A DNA stretch of 64,000 nt from JAAYUD01 sp963676865 (GTDB lineage Bacteria > Bacteroidota > Bacteroidia > Bacteroidales > Bacteroidaceae): assembly GCA_963676865.2 (NCBI GenBank), contig CAXXSS010000001.1:1178001-1242000 (forward strand), read 5' to 3'. The position numbers and the translations under genes are program-made. Below, one piece after another: positions 8,243-16,533 of this stretch (positions are counted from its first letter, which is position 1; every line of letters begins with the position of its first letter). Below the pieces are notes generated by a model. That model made no database searches. It was not told the DNA's origin and worked only from the letters and a program-made list of their open reading frames with translations.

Positions 8243-11200
8243 TTAGAAGCTAAGACTGATAGACAATGAATAGGTTTGTGTAATAGGCAATGCTACACTA
8301 CCTGTGGTATCTAGCTCGGGATCTTGTCCATACAGACGAGAGTTGCAAATAGTGAACGGATTCGTCATGTTGAATGTGCATGACAAACTACTAAGGCTGA
8401 ACTTTCTCAAGCAATTGGATGGAAACGAATATGACAATGAGAGATTACGACAGCGAAAAAAATCACCTGAAACAATGCGAATATCGGAATAGTTGTACAT
8501 ACGATAGGTATTTTCCATATTATTTTTTCCCGTCGGAGTATAGACTATATAGTCTGTTTTGTCATTGAATACAAATCCAGGAATAGTACTTACATCACCG
8601 ACCTTCTTCCAACGATCAAGAAATTCACGCGAAAGATTTGTCTGCGCTTCAGGCATCGTCATCTGTCCGTTAAAGAGAAAGTTCAAACGTTTCTTAGCAC
8701 CAAAAGCAAAGGCAAACTGAGCATTAAACATGAAATTCTTGTAGCGAATAGAAGTATTCAAACCTCCGTTAAATTTAGGATCAGACGAACCGCAATATTT
8801 CAAGTAATCAGATGGCTTATCAGAAACAGTCACTTTCGTTCGGTCTGTCGAACAATTCTTATAGGTAGCATATCCCGTAGCCTGATCTATGCCACTAAAC
8901 TCCCAAGCATAAACAGCGTTTACTGGTCTGCCATTTTCGTAAGCATTACCTGCTAAATAATCATTCACAGTATATTCTTGTTTGGAAGCATTGCTGATAT
9001 TATTGGTATTCTTGGAGTAAACAGGACTCAAAGACCAGCTAAAATCTTTTGTTTTGATAGGTACTACAGTAAAGCCTATTTCAAGGCCAGTATTCTTTAC
9101 GTTAGCGCCGTTTCGATAGGTAGTTTTTGTACCATATTCGCTCGCTACATTTAAATTAAAGATAATGTCTTTACCATGACGCATATAATAGTCGACAGTA
9201 CCACTGAAACGTCCATTGAACAAACTGAGGTCTAATCCGAAGTTGGTTGTCAGTGTCTTTTCCCAACGTAGGTTAGGATAAGGCAGGCGGCTGATACCTA
9301 GTTGATAGTCGCCCGAGAAACGGTTAATGGTCGGACTCATGTATTTTACTACGAGGTTTGGCCCTACTGATGTAGGAATACTACCTTGTTCGCCATAAGA
9401 AGCTCTCAAACTGATGTCGTCTATCCAATTAGTACCTCTCAACCACGATTCGTCGTTCATTTTCCAACGTGCCGAAATACTCCATACAGGAAGGAATTTG
9501 TGGTTGGTATATTGTCCGAAACGGTTAGAAGCGTCAAAGCGGGCATTGGTATTAAGAATATAGCGGTTTTTAAAAGCATAAACCAATGTAGCATACCCTG
9601 ACAATGTATTATTCTTTGTGTTCGAACGCGATACGACATGCTTTTCAAGCGATGAATTGAAACCTGCACTGGAACTAATACTACCCGAAGTCGTTGTGTC
9701 GTATTCATAGCTAATAGCCATACCGCGATCGGGGAAGTACCCCCATTCTACATCGTTAAATCCGTCGTATTGGTTAGAACGAATTTCATAACCTGCCATA
9801 GCATTAATGACGTGTTCTTTGAGTTTACCAAACATCAGATTGTAAGAAAGCTGTGCACGACCCGTATAGCTTACATTATTCATCGATGAATAGTTGAGTG
9901 TACCTCCGTGAGGCAAACGGCTTTGAGCAATAGCACTCGCGTCACCTTTTTCATAATCATAGCCCCTAATTTGTGCAATGTTGTACGAATGTTCATCTGC
10001 CCACTGATAGCCTAAAGAGTTGGAATAAACAACACCAAATAGTGTAGACAACTTAAGGCCCTTTAGAAAGTCTATATCCAATCCGATATTGCCACTGAAA
10101 TTGCGTACTTTGGCTTGGTTGCCTGTATGATCTAATTCATTGAAAATATTATATGATAAAGGGTAATTAGTAACCAATCCGGCTATAGTATTTACTTTTG
10201 TTGTGTAAAATTCGTCGCTACCAATAGCACGAGATGTTTGCAAGGCGTACGTATAAGGGTTTACAGTATAAAAACCGTTGCTACTGTTGTCTGAAAAACT
10301 GAGACGTGTATATGCCCTAACCTTCGAACTCAGGCGTGCGTCGACATTACTAGTGAAGCTGTAACGTTTAGAGTTATCTCCCTTTGTCGTACCCTTTGAG
10401 TCGTTGTAGCCAATAGAGGTGTAGTAATTGACATAGTCGTTTCCTCCCGATACACTCAGACTGTAATCTTGGTTTAAAGCGTTCTGGCAAAGAAGCTTGA
10501 ACCAGTCAGTATTCATTGTTTCGTATTTGGCTACCCGCGCATTGAATTCGTTTTGTGTGATAGTCTTGTCGTACAGATCCATCAAAGCCCCTTCGTAGCC
10601 AGTGCGATAAGGCGTTGAACTATATAAATAGCCTGCTGCAACCACTTCTTTGGATACTTGAATCCGCTCTTTTGAGTTCATCAGATTATACTGCGAATAA
10701 TGTGGACGGCTCGTAAAACCGAGCGAAGTAGAAAAGTTGACCGATGGTTTACCAATGCGACCTTTTTTAGTAGTAATAACTATGACACCGTTAGCAGCAC
10801 GGGTACCGTAGATAGCAGTGGCTGAGGCATCTTTTAAAAAAGTGATAGTTTCTATATCATTAGGGTTCACACCTGAAATGGCACTTCCAAGCAAGCTCTT
10901 CGAAGCGTTAAGATTAACCTGACTAGTAAGGTCTTGCCCCATCAGAATATTGTTTAACTCATTATTTGAGAAATTAACAGGATCTTCGTGAATAATACCA
11001 TCTACGACCCATAACGGAGAAGCATTGCCATAGATGGTGGACGAACCCCGTACACGTATACGAGGTGTGGCATTAGGCGAGCCGGAAGTATTAATGACCA
11101 TTAAGCCTGGTACACTGCCTTGCAACATTTTATCGACGCTATTCACGTTTGGAATCTTTATGTCATCCATTCTGACAGTCGTCGTAGAACTAGACATCAA

Positions 11201-11848
11201 TCTTTTATCCATAACTTGATATCCGGTAACTACCACTTCGGCAATAGTATTTACATTTTCAGTCATTTTAATTATCTGGCGATATCCTTCGGTGAGTGTA
11301 CGTTCGATATTTCTCTTGCCTATATATGAGAATGTAAAACTCTCTTCCTGATTGTCTCCAGCTGGCAGCGAAAAACAACCATTTACGTCGGTCACGGTAC
11401 CTTTTCCTCTATTGTTTTTGTAGCGGATAGACACACCTATCAGAGGGTCGTCATTCTCGTCTACGACCTGACCGACTATAAAACCTTTTTTTGAGGAAAC
11501 ACCTTTTTTAGAGAATACATGAATATATTGACCATCAACATTAATATTGAGTGGTAAGCCCATAATCAAAATTTTCACCGCTTCAGGAGCACTTTGCTGT
11601 TTGATGGTAGCGCTTACTCTGTACGATGCAATTTCGTCGTAACTAAAGATAATCTTATAATCAGATTTCTTCTCAATTGATTTCAATGCACTTGTCAACT
11701 TTTCATTGATAAATTTTAACGTTAATCCTCCTCGATTCCTTTGAGCTTGAATATTTAAACTGTAAGCACAGAGGAACAAAGAACAAACAACTACTTTCCA
11801 AAGAGAAACCTTCGGTTTTAGTTTGAATCGTCGGATAAGTTTTTTCAT
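8243..11848 (-). CDS. SusC/RagA TonB-dependent transporter with N-terminal STN domain
   Basis: Outer-membrane channel of 1201 residues that imports ligand using TonB energy. After the signal segment (about residues 20-36) comes a secretin/TonB short N-terminal (STN) domain (about 45-115), then a carboxypeptidase-D-like regulatory fold (GQVVDENDDPLIGVSIRY), the plug (VDKMLQGSVPGLMV, DASATAIYGTRAANGVIVITTKKG) and a beta-barrel ending SLSISLSF. The STN domain is the part that signals to a FecR anti-sigma factor in this family, and a FecR-sigma pair lies directly upstream. I chose ATG 11848; the frame stays open to 11914, but that stretch is the candidate ECF promoter. Confidence 0.95.
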   Translation of the reverse strand: MKKLIRRFKLKPKVSLWKVVVCSLFLCAYSLNIQAQRNRGGLTLKFINEKLTSALKSIEKKSDYKIIFSYDEIASYRVSATIKQQSAPEAVKILIMGLPLNINVDGQYIHVFSKKGVSSKKGFIVGQVVDENDDPLIGVSIRYKNNRGKGTVTDVNGCFSLPAGDNQEESFTFSYIGKRNIERTLTEGYRQIIKMTENVNTIAEVVVTGYQVMDKRLMSSSTTTVRMDDIKIPNVNSVDKMLQGSVPGLMVINTSGSPNATPRIRVRGSSTIYGNASPLWVVDGIIHEDPVNFSNNELNNILMGQDLTSQVNLNASKSLLGSAISGVNPNDIETITFLKDASATAIYGTRAANGVIVITTKKGRIGKPSVNFSTSLGFTSRPHYSQYNLMNSKERIQVSKEVVAAGYLYSSTPYRTGYEGALMDLYDKTITQNEFNARVAKYETMNTDWFKLLCQNALNQDYSLSVSGGNDYVNYYTSIGYNDSKGTTKGDNSKRYSFTSNVDARLSSKVRAYTRLSFSDNSSNGFYTVNPYTYALQTSRAIGSDEFYTTKVNTIAGLVTNYPLSYNIFNELDHTGNQAKVRNFSGNIGLDIDFLKGLKLSTLFGVVYSNSLGYQWADEHSYNIAQIRGYDYEKGDASAIAQSRLPHGGTLNYSSMNNVSYTGRAQLSYNLMFGKLKEHVINAMAGYEIRSNQYDGFNDVEWGYFPDRGMAISYEYDTTTSGSISSSAGFNSSLEKHVVSRSNTKNNTLSGYATLVYAFKNRYILNTNARFDASNRFGQYTNHKFLPVWSISARWKMNDESWLRGTNWIDDISLRASYGEQGSIPTSVGPNLVVKYMSPTINRFSGDYQLGISRLPYPNLRWEKTLTTNFGLDLSLFNGRFSGTVDYYMRHGKDIIFNLNVASEYGTKTTYRNGANVKNTGLEIGFTVVPIKTKDFSWSLSPVYSKNTNNISNASKQEYTVNDYLAGNAYENGRPVNAVYAWEFSGIDQATGYATYKNCSTDRTKVTVSDKPSDYLKYCGSSDPKFNGGLNTSIRYKNFMFNAQFAFAFGAKKRLNFLFNGQMTMPEAQTNLSREFLDRWKKVGDVSTIPGFVFNDKTDYIVYTPTGKNNMENTYRMYNYSDIRIVSGDFFRCRNLSLSYSFPSNCLRKFSLSSLSCTFNMTNPFTICNSRLYGQDPELDTTGSVALPITQTYSLSISLSF

Positions 11849-11881
11849 GTTTTTTTTGGGTTTTTTGTTCTTAAATCGAGA

Positions 11882-11914
11882 ATAATACGGATATAAAAAA
11901 GTTTCGGGTACCAA
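11882..11914 (-). promoter_or_regulatory. Candidate ECF-sigma promoter of the susC operon
   Basis: On the minus strand, TTGGTACCCGAAA (11914-11902), 12 bases, then CGTATTAT (11889-11882), 33 bases before the susC ATG. Both elements and the 12-base spacer match the sequence upstream of fecR exactly. The CGT-containing downstream element and the spacing fit ECF -10/-35 geometry. Confidence 0.7.
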
Positions 11915-12142
11915 TAAATAAAAAAAGTTTAGAAATGTTCGTTTAATGCTAAAAGACTATTTTAGCTTGCAATTTATCACAATTACCATTCTATTTCAAA
12001 AATAAAAGATGTTTTTTGAAAATAATAGCTGAATAATCATAGATAATATGATTTTAAAGTTCAGCTACTCTGTCGTTTTATGTATATGAAGCAACTAACT
12101 CGAAATTATAGGAAGTATTTTGTGTTTACTATGCTGGAATTA
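11915..12142. other. AT-rich intergenic interval between fecR and susC
   Basis: About 228 bases of AT-rich DNA after the fecR stop and upstream of the ECF promoter element. An imperfect A/T hairpin around 11990-12030 could be a weak fecR terminator. I see no gene or RNA here. Confidence 0.4.
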
Positions 12143-13219
12143 TTATTTGACGATAAGTTTATTATCTTCGAGCTTAACGGTGAACATATCAAGCACATTA
12201 AGATTGTAGATGGCACGTCGGATGTCTTCGTTACGATTGGCTACAAAATGCATACTTTTGTTCATCACTCGTTTGTTTTCGAAGATGACATCGACATTGT
12301 ACCATCGACCAAGTTCGCGAGTTATTTCCACAAGCGGCACATTATCGAAGTAGAAATTGCCTTTCTGCCATTCGAGATAGGGATAGACGTCTGTATGTTG
12401 TTTTACAATTTTACCATCGGCTGTTAAACAGGCTTGTTCTTGTGGGTTGAGAATAATAGACTCATCTTTCCCGTGGCTTATTCGCACTCTTCCGCTTATC
12501 AACGTGACGTTCGATTGTGGTCGTGAATAAGCTCTAACATTGAACTTCGTACCCAAAACGGTGGTCTCAAAATAAGGCGTCTTTACAATAAAAGGATGCT
12601 TTGCATCATGAGCTACTTCAAAATAGGCTTCACCCTCGAGCTCGACCACACGTGTCCCCTTTACAAATACGGTGGGAAATGTGAGTTTACTGGTTGCATT
12701 CAGATGAATGATAGAACCGTCGGTTAGCGTGAGTGTATAAATGCTTCCACTCGGAGTAGTGATTGTACGTTGCTCTTCTTTTAATTTATTACTATTGACA
12801 AGTGCTTTAAAGGTAAGATTGCAGCCTTTCATTTCAATGCCGAGACTTGAAAGATCACGGTTTACGGCTCCTTTATTGAACACGTACGTTTTTCCTTTTA
12901 TATCTATTCTCAAGTTTCTCGAGTTTTGATTGGCGGCATACACTTGTATGCCTTCCAGACCTGTAGACTTCATCTCGGTTAATTTTAAAGTAACAAACAA
13001 ACCGATGAGTAGGATTGCAGCAACAGAAGCTGCTACATACCAATATTTAAGAAATAGTCCTTTTCTAGGTGCAACAATTTCCTTATTGTGCTTGCTCCAG
13101 AAAGCAGCCAGTTCCTCTTGTTTATTGGGACGTGCAATTTTATCCATTGCAACAGCTCGCTTGATATCGAGTATCATGCGAACTTCCTCTTTGTCTAAAT
13201 TAGCCAAGTCCTCGTTCAT
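12143..13219 (-). CDS. FecR family anti-sigma factor
   Basis: Inner-membrane anti-sigma regulator of 358 residues. The N-terminal cytoplasmic part (1-55) should bind the sigma factor. One membrane helix lies at about 58-78 (YWYVAASVAAILLIGLFVTL). The periplasmic FecR domain (about 130-235) carries TPSGSIYTLTLTDGS, LEGEAYFEVAHD and TTVLGTKFNVRAY, and a DUF4974-type C-terminal domain (FYFDNVPLVEITREL to the end) would contact the SusC STN domain. It sits between the sigma gene and susC, the standard order for cell-surface signalling in Bacteroides, and has its own copy of the putative ECF promoter in the 53-base gap behind the sigma gene. Confidence 0.93.
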   Translation of the reverse strand: MNEDLANLDKEEVRMILDIKRAVAMDKIARPNKQEELAAFWSKHNKEIVAPRKGLFLKYWYVAASVAAILLIGLFVTLKLTEMKSTGLEGIQVYAANQNSRNLRIDIKGKTYVFNKGAVNRDLSSLGIEMKGCNLTFKALVNSNKLKEEQRTITTPSGSIYTLTLTDGSIIHLNATSKLTFPTVFVKGTRVVELEGEAYFEVAHDAKHPFIVKTPYFETTVLGTKFNVRAYSRPQSNVTLISGRVRISHGKDESIILNPQEQACLTADGKIVKQHTDVYPYLEWQKGNFYFDNVPLVEITRELGRWYNVDVIFENKRVMNKSMHFVANRNEDIRRAIYNLNVLDMFTVKLEDNKLIVK

Positions 13220-13238
13220 AATTATTCTTTACTTTTAT

Positions 13239-13271
13239 ATAATACGAAAACACTTCCATTTCGGGTACCAA
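13239..13271 (-). promoter_or_regulatory. Candidate ECF-sigma promoter of fecR
   Basis: On the minus strand, TTGGTACCCGAAA (13271-13259), 12 bases, then CGTATTAT (13246-13239), 19 bases before the fecR ATG. It is identical in both elements and in spacing to the sequence before susC, and I found no third copy in the window. Its position just after the sigma stop codon fits feedback control of the anti-sigma gene. Confidence 0.7.
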
Positions 13272-13272
13272 C

Positions 13273-13797
13273 TTAAGATTTAGTAACAGATAATTTTTCT
13301 CTTAATATCAAAAAGGCTTTCATAATATGTTTTTTTATAGCATTAGAGGAAATATTCAGTGAATCTGCCACTTCCTGGTATTTCTTATTATTAAAATAAC
13401 ACTCTTCCAATACATATCTGGTCTTTTCGGGTAACTCGCTCATTGCTTTTCTCACTATGCATATTCTATCATCTAGTTCCTCAGGCGTCGATAGCGCTTC
13501 TGTTTCAGCTGCTTTGAGGAAACTTTCGGCATATTTGCGGGTTGTCTGATCGTGTCTGATATAATCGATACATTCGTTGCGAACACAAGAGTATAGATAA
13601 CTACTGATAGTATTGGTCAACATTTTATCCCTGTTTGTCCAAAGCCGCTCAAACACGTCGCCCAATATATCTTTGCAAGTTTCTGAGTCTTCAATAAACC
13701 CATAAGCATAATAGTATAACTGCTCATAATATTTATTATATGCGCTGTTAAAATCCTTTTCGGTTATTAAATCTTTATGTTTGGGTTCTTGGGTCAT
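13273..13797 (-). CDS. ECF RNA polymerase sigma-70 factor
   Basis: Sigma factor of 174 residues with region 2 (FNSAYNKYYEQLYYYAYGFI, SYLYSCVRNECIDYIRH) and region 4 (LPEKTRYVLEECYFNNKKYQ, then helix-turn-helix EVADSLNISSNAIKKHIMKA). This matches the Bacteroidetes FecIR-type ECF family. It heads the sigma-FecR-SusC-SusD cluster and should be released by FecR when the SusC transporter is loaded with ligand. Its own upstream region lacks the TTGGTACCCGAAA element but has a housekeeping-type -7 box, so basal transcription by the main sigma factor is likely. Confidence 0.95.
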   Translation of the reverse strand: MTQEPKHKDLITEKDFNSAYNKYYEQLYYYAYGFIEDSETCKDILGDVFERLWTNRDKMLTNTISSYLYSCVRNECIDYIRHDQTTRKYAESFLKAAETEALSTPEELDDRICIVRKAMSELPEKTRYVLEECYFNNKKYQEVADSLNISSNAIKKHIMKAFLILREKLSVTKS

Positions 13798-13828
13798 CGG
13801 TTTCTCATTACTCTCTCATAGTGTGCGA

Positions 13829-13836
13829 CAAAGTTA
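13829..13836 (-). promoter_or_regulatory. Bacteroides-type -7 box of the ECF sigma gene
   Basis: TAACTTTG on the minus strand fits TAnnTTTG and lies 32 bases before the sigma ATG. No clear -33 TTTG is seen. Confidence 0.5.
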
Positions 13837-13890
13837 AATAAAAATCGTAACATTACTTGAGTTTGAAATAAAAAATTAAAAGAAAGCAAG

Positions 13891-14086
13891 TTGATATCTT
13901 ATCCTGAGCTGAAGTAATATTCTGTTAAAGAACAGTGCACTAATCGTACATTCCAGGCATTGTTCCATCAATAATTTCATCATGAACCTCATTTCCGCAT
14001 TAGGAGCATATTGCTTTTTTAAGAACAAACCTAAAGCGCTTAAGGAATATGTATTTGAAGACAATAAACAACTTTCTTTATTTTAA
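13891..14086 (+). pseudogene. Remnant of an IS transposase C-terminus
   Basis: From about 13916 to the TAA at 14084-14086, the plus strand encodes a coherent C-terminal peptide: SALIVHSRHCSINNFIMNLI, followed by SALGAYCFFKNKPKALKEY, then a short tail ending QLSLF. The NNFIMNL...GAYCFF-KP pattern is typical of transposase C-termini in Bacteroides insertion sequences. Upstream, all frames are stopped (TGA within about 10 codons) and no terminal inverted repeat or N-terminal part is present. It is therefore a decayed fragment between the sigma gene and rmuC. The exact IS family cannot be named without a search. Confidence 0.45.
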
Positions 14087-14106
14087 AATGATCCCGAATT
14101 GAGGGA

Positions 14107-15339
14107 CTAATCCCCACTTTCAGTTTTGGGAAGAGCTTTCTTGGGCGATATTCCCAATCCGCGCAAGCGTTCGGCTCGTCCAATTAGATTACCTTTACCT
14201 GTAGACAGCTGTCCCAAGGCATCATCGTAACATTGACGGGCTTTATCGAGAGAGTCTCCTACTTTGGAAAAGTTTTCGGTAAAAAGTACAAACTTATCAT
14301 ACAAATCGGATCCCACCTTTACAATTTCCATAATATTCTTTTCTTGTGCATCACGGCGCCATAAATCGAGCGCCAAACGAAGAGCTGTAATCAGATTTGT
14401 TTGATTCATCAATACAACTTTCTTCTGATAAGCATAATTCCATAAATTAGGATCGGATTTGACTGCGACATAATAAGCCGATTCGTTGGGAATAAACATC
14501 ATAACAAACTCCGGCGTTTTCACATCATATTTGGAGTAATCTTTGGCGCTAAGCTCATCGATATGCTTTTTAATAGAAGCCAAATGTTCTTTAAGCTTTT
14601 GTTTCTCTGTATTCTTGTCCTCCGCATTGACATAATCCACATAGGCGGTGAGCGATACTTTGGAGTCTATAATAATTTTGCGTTCACCGGGATACACAAC
14701 CACCATGTCCGGACGCATCAATTGTTCGGCATCCGATTTAACAAGTTCACCATTCTCATCACGAATCGTATCTTGTGGGAAATATTGTTCTCCTTCTTTT
14801 AATCCCGATTTCTGCAAAATGTCTGCCAATATCATTTCTCCCCAATCTCCTTGTGTCTTGGACTCCCCTTTCAATGCATTTGCAAGGTTATTGGCATCAA
14901 CACTTATTTTCTGATTTTCTTGTATCAGTTTATTGATCTCTTGTTGCAAAGAAAATCGCTCTTTCGCTTCGTCACCGTAACACTTCTCGACCTTTTCCTT
15001 GAAATCTTTAATTTTATCGTTGAGAGGATCGAGAAGAACTTTCAAGCTATTGGCACTCATCTCTTTGAATTCCGAGGAATTGGATTTAAGAATCTGATTC
15101 GCCAGATTTTCAAACTGCGCAGTCAACAATTTCTGTTCTGCCACCTTATTCTTTTCTTGCTCTGCTTCCAATTCTTTCATACGCAGCTGAAAGTTCCGAA
15201 GATCTTCAGCCCGCACCTCGTCGGCATGTTTTGATTGCAATGCCATATTCGATTTAAGCACAGCAACCTGTCGAGAAGCATATAAATAGCCCAAGACTCC
15301 ACCAACCAACAATCCGAATATCAAATAAATCAATTCCAT
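14107..15339 (-). CDS. rmuC: DNA recombination protein RmuC
   Basis: Protein of 410 residues with an N-terminal membrane anchor (MELIYLIFGLLVGGVLGYLYA), a long coiled coil (about 25-165) and the RmuC core (about 170-380). Core motifs include GDWGEMILADILQKSGLKEG, MRPDMVVVYPGERKIIIDSK and FVMMFIPNESAYYVAV. The family has a PD-(D/E)XK-like nuclease fold and is linked to limiting inversions and repeat recombination, although its biochemistry is not settled. It stands alone on the minus strand, divergent from the GSCFA operon. Confidence 0.93.
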   Translation of the reverse strand: MELIYLIFGLLVGGVLGYLYASRQVAVLKSNMALQSKHADEVRAEDLRNFQLRMKELEAEQEKNKVAEQKLLTAQFENLANQILKSNSSEFKEMSANSLKVLLDPLNDKIKDFKEKVEKCYGDEAKERFSLQQEINKLIQENQKISVDANNLANALKGESKTQGDWGEMILADILQKSGLKEGEQYFPQDTIRDENGELVKSDAEQLMRPDMVVVYPGERKIIIDSKVSLTAYVDYVNAEDKNTEKQKLKEHLASIKKHIDELSAKDYSKYDVKTPEFVMMFIPNESAYYVAVKSDPNLWNYAYQKKVVLMNQTNLITALRLALDLWRRDAQEKNIMEIVKVGSDLYDKFVLFTENFSKVGDSLDKARQCYDDALGQLSTGKGNLIGRAERLRGLGISPKKALPKTESGD

Positions 15340-15527
15340 CTGCTTTAATCATTACTTTTATTGATGCGAAGTTATAAAATAATCTGCAATAATACGAGGA
15401 TTTTGTTACCGAGTTATCATCCTGCTTAATACTAGTCTATAGACGGCCTTTATTAGACCTATAGAAATATTTAACTTAAATAGAGTAATTGTTTTCATTT
15501 TGATTAGGTAAACTTCAAAGAGTATTG

Positions 15528-15535
15528 TAATTTTG
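15528..15535 (+). promoter_or_regulatory. -7 box for the GSCFA-murF/alr operon
   Basis: TAATTTTG fits TAnnTTTG and lies 38 bases before the GSCFA ATG. A TTTG at 15499-15502 is 25 bases upstream, longer than the usual spacing of about 19. Confidence 0.5.
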
Positions 15536-15573
15536 TGGTCAAATAAAAAGTACAGAGAACTGTAGACGATAGG

Positions 15574-16530
15574 ATGAAACTGACGACTCCGGTTGAAATA
15601 GAGAAAGATTTCCCACATATATCTCATAGAGACAACGTGTTAGTATTGGGCTCTTGTTTTTCCGATAACATCGGAGAGAAGCTTCATACATCGGGATTCC
15701 AAACAGAGATCAATCCGTTTGGTACACTCTATAATCCAGTATCCATCGCACGAGCTATCCAAGAAATCGAAGAAGAGAAAAAATACACCGAAGATAATCT
15801 GTTCTACTATCAGGGTCTATGGCAAAGCGACATGCATCATGGTTCGTTTTCGGATTCGGACAAAAAGACAGTACTAAATCACATCAACAATAGAATATCG
15901 AAAGCACATAATACTTGGGGAAATACCAACGTGATACTACTGACTTTCGGATCGGCCTTTGTGTACTACAACAAGACAGGCGAGGTAGTAAGCAATTGCC
16001 ATAAGCGTCCCGAGAGTGAATTCAATCGCCAGCGACTTACAGTAGAAGGCATCATTAGTATCTACGAGCCGTTATTAAATTCGCTTATAGAGCAGAACAG
16101 AGAGCTGAACATTATCATGACAGTTAGTCCTATAAGGCATTTGCGGGATGGTTTACACCAAAACCAACTTAGCAAATCGACATTACTACTTGCTATCGAT
16201 AAACTAAAATCTTTGTTTCCACATAACATCTACTATTTTCCTGCTTACGAAATAATGATGGATGAGTTAAGAGACTACCGCTTTTATGCAGATGACCTTA
16301 TGCATCCCTCGACAATGGCTATAGAATATCTTTGGGAGAAATTTACTACTTGCAGCTTTGCAAACGAAACCCAACAACTAGCAGAAGAGTGCCAAAAAAT
16401 ATATAAAGCCATTAATCATCGTCCACTACATGCAGATAAAGGTACTCATAAAGAGTTTTTAAAACAAATAGTGTTAAAGATTAATCGACTTAAAGAAAAA
16501 TACCCTTACTTAGAGTTCAAAACAGAATAA
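15574..16530 (+). CDS. GSCFA domain-containing protein
   Basis: Protein of 318 residues that carries the name-giving motif near the N-terminus (VLVLGSCFSDNIGEKL, then FGTLYNPVSIARAI). Further family blocks are LLTFGSAFVYYN and YFPAYEIMMDELRDYRFYADDLMHPS; the last resembles the DxxH end of SGNH/GDSL esterases. The family's reaction is not established; a hydrolase of the SGNH type is plausible, with the Ser in GSCFS and the Asp/His in DDLMHPS. No signal peptide is seen. It is 3 bases from murF-alr, so the two are probably translated from one message, which suggests a cell-envelope role. Confidence 0.88.
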   Translation: MKLTTPVEIEKDFPHISHRDNVLVLGSCFSDNIGEKLHTSGFQTEINPFGTLYNPVSIARAIQEIEEEKKYTEDNLFYYQGLWQSDMHHGSFSDSDKKTVLNHINNRISKAHNTWGNTNVILLTFGSAFVYYNKTGEVVSNCHKRPESEFNRQRLTVEGIISIYEPLLNSLIEQNRELNIIMTVSPIRHLRDGLHQNQLSKSTLLLAIDKLKSLFPHNIYYFPAYEIMMDELRDYRFYADDLMHPSTMAIEYLWEKFTTCSFANETQQLAEECQKIYKAINHRPLHADKGTHKEFLKQIVLKINRLKEKYPYLEFKTE

Positions 16531-16533
16531 AAT

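Noticed and set aside
12080..12427. 115-codon plus-strand open frame across the end of fecR
   Set aside because: It lies opposite well-supported FecR coding sequence and its product has no coherent fold or start signal.
15406..15627. 73-codon minus-strand frame upstream of the GSCFA gene
   Set aside because: It covers the GSCFA promoter and start on the opposite strand and has no supporting features.
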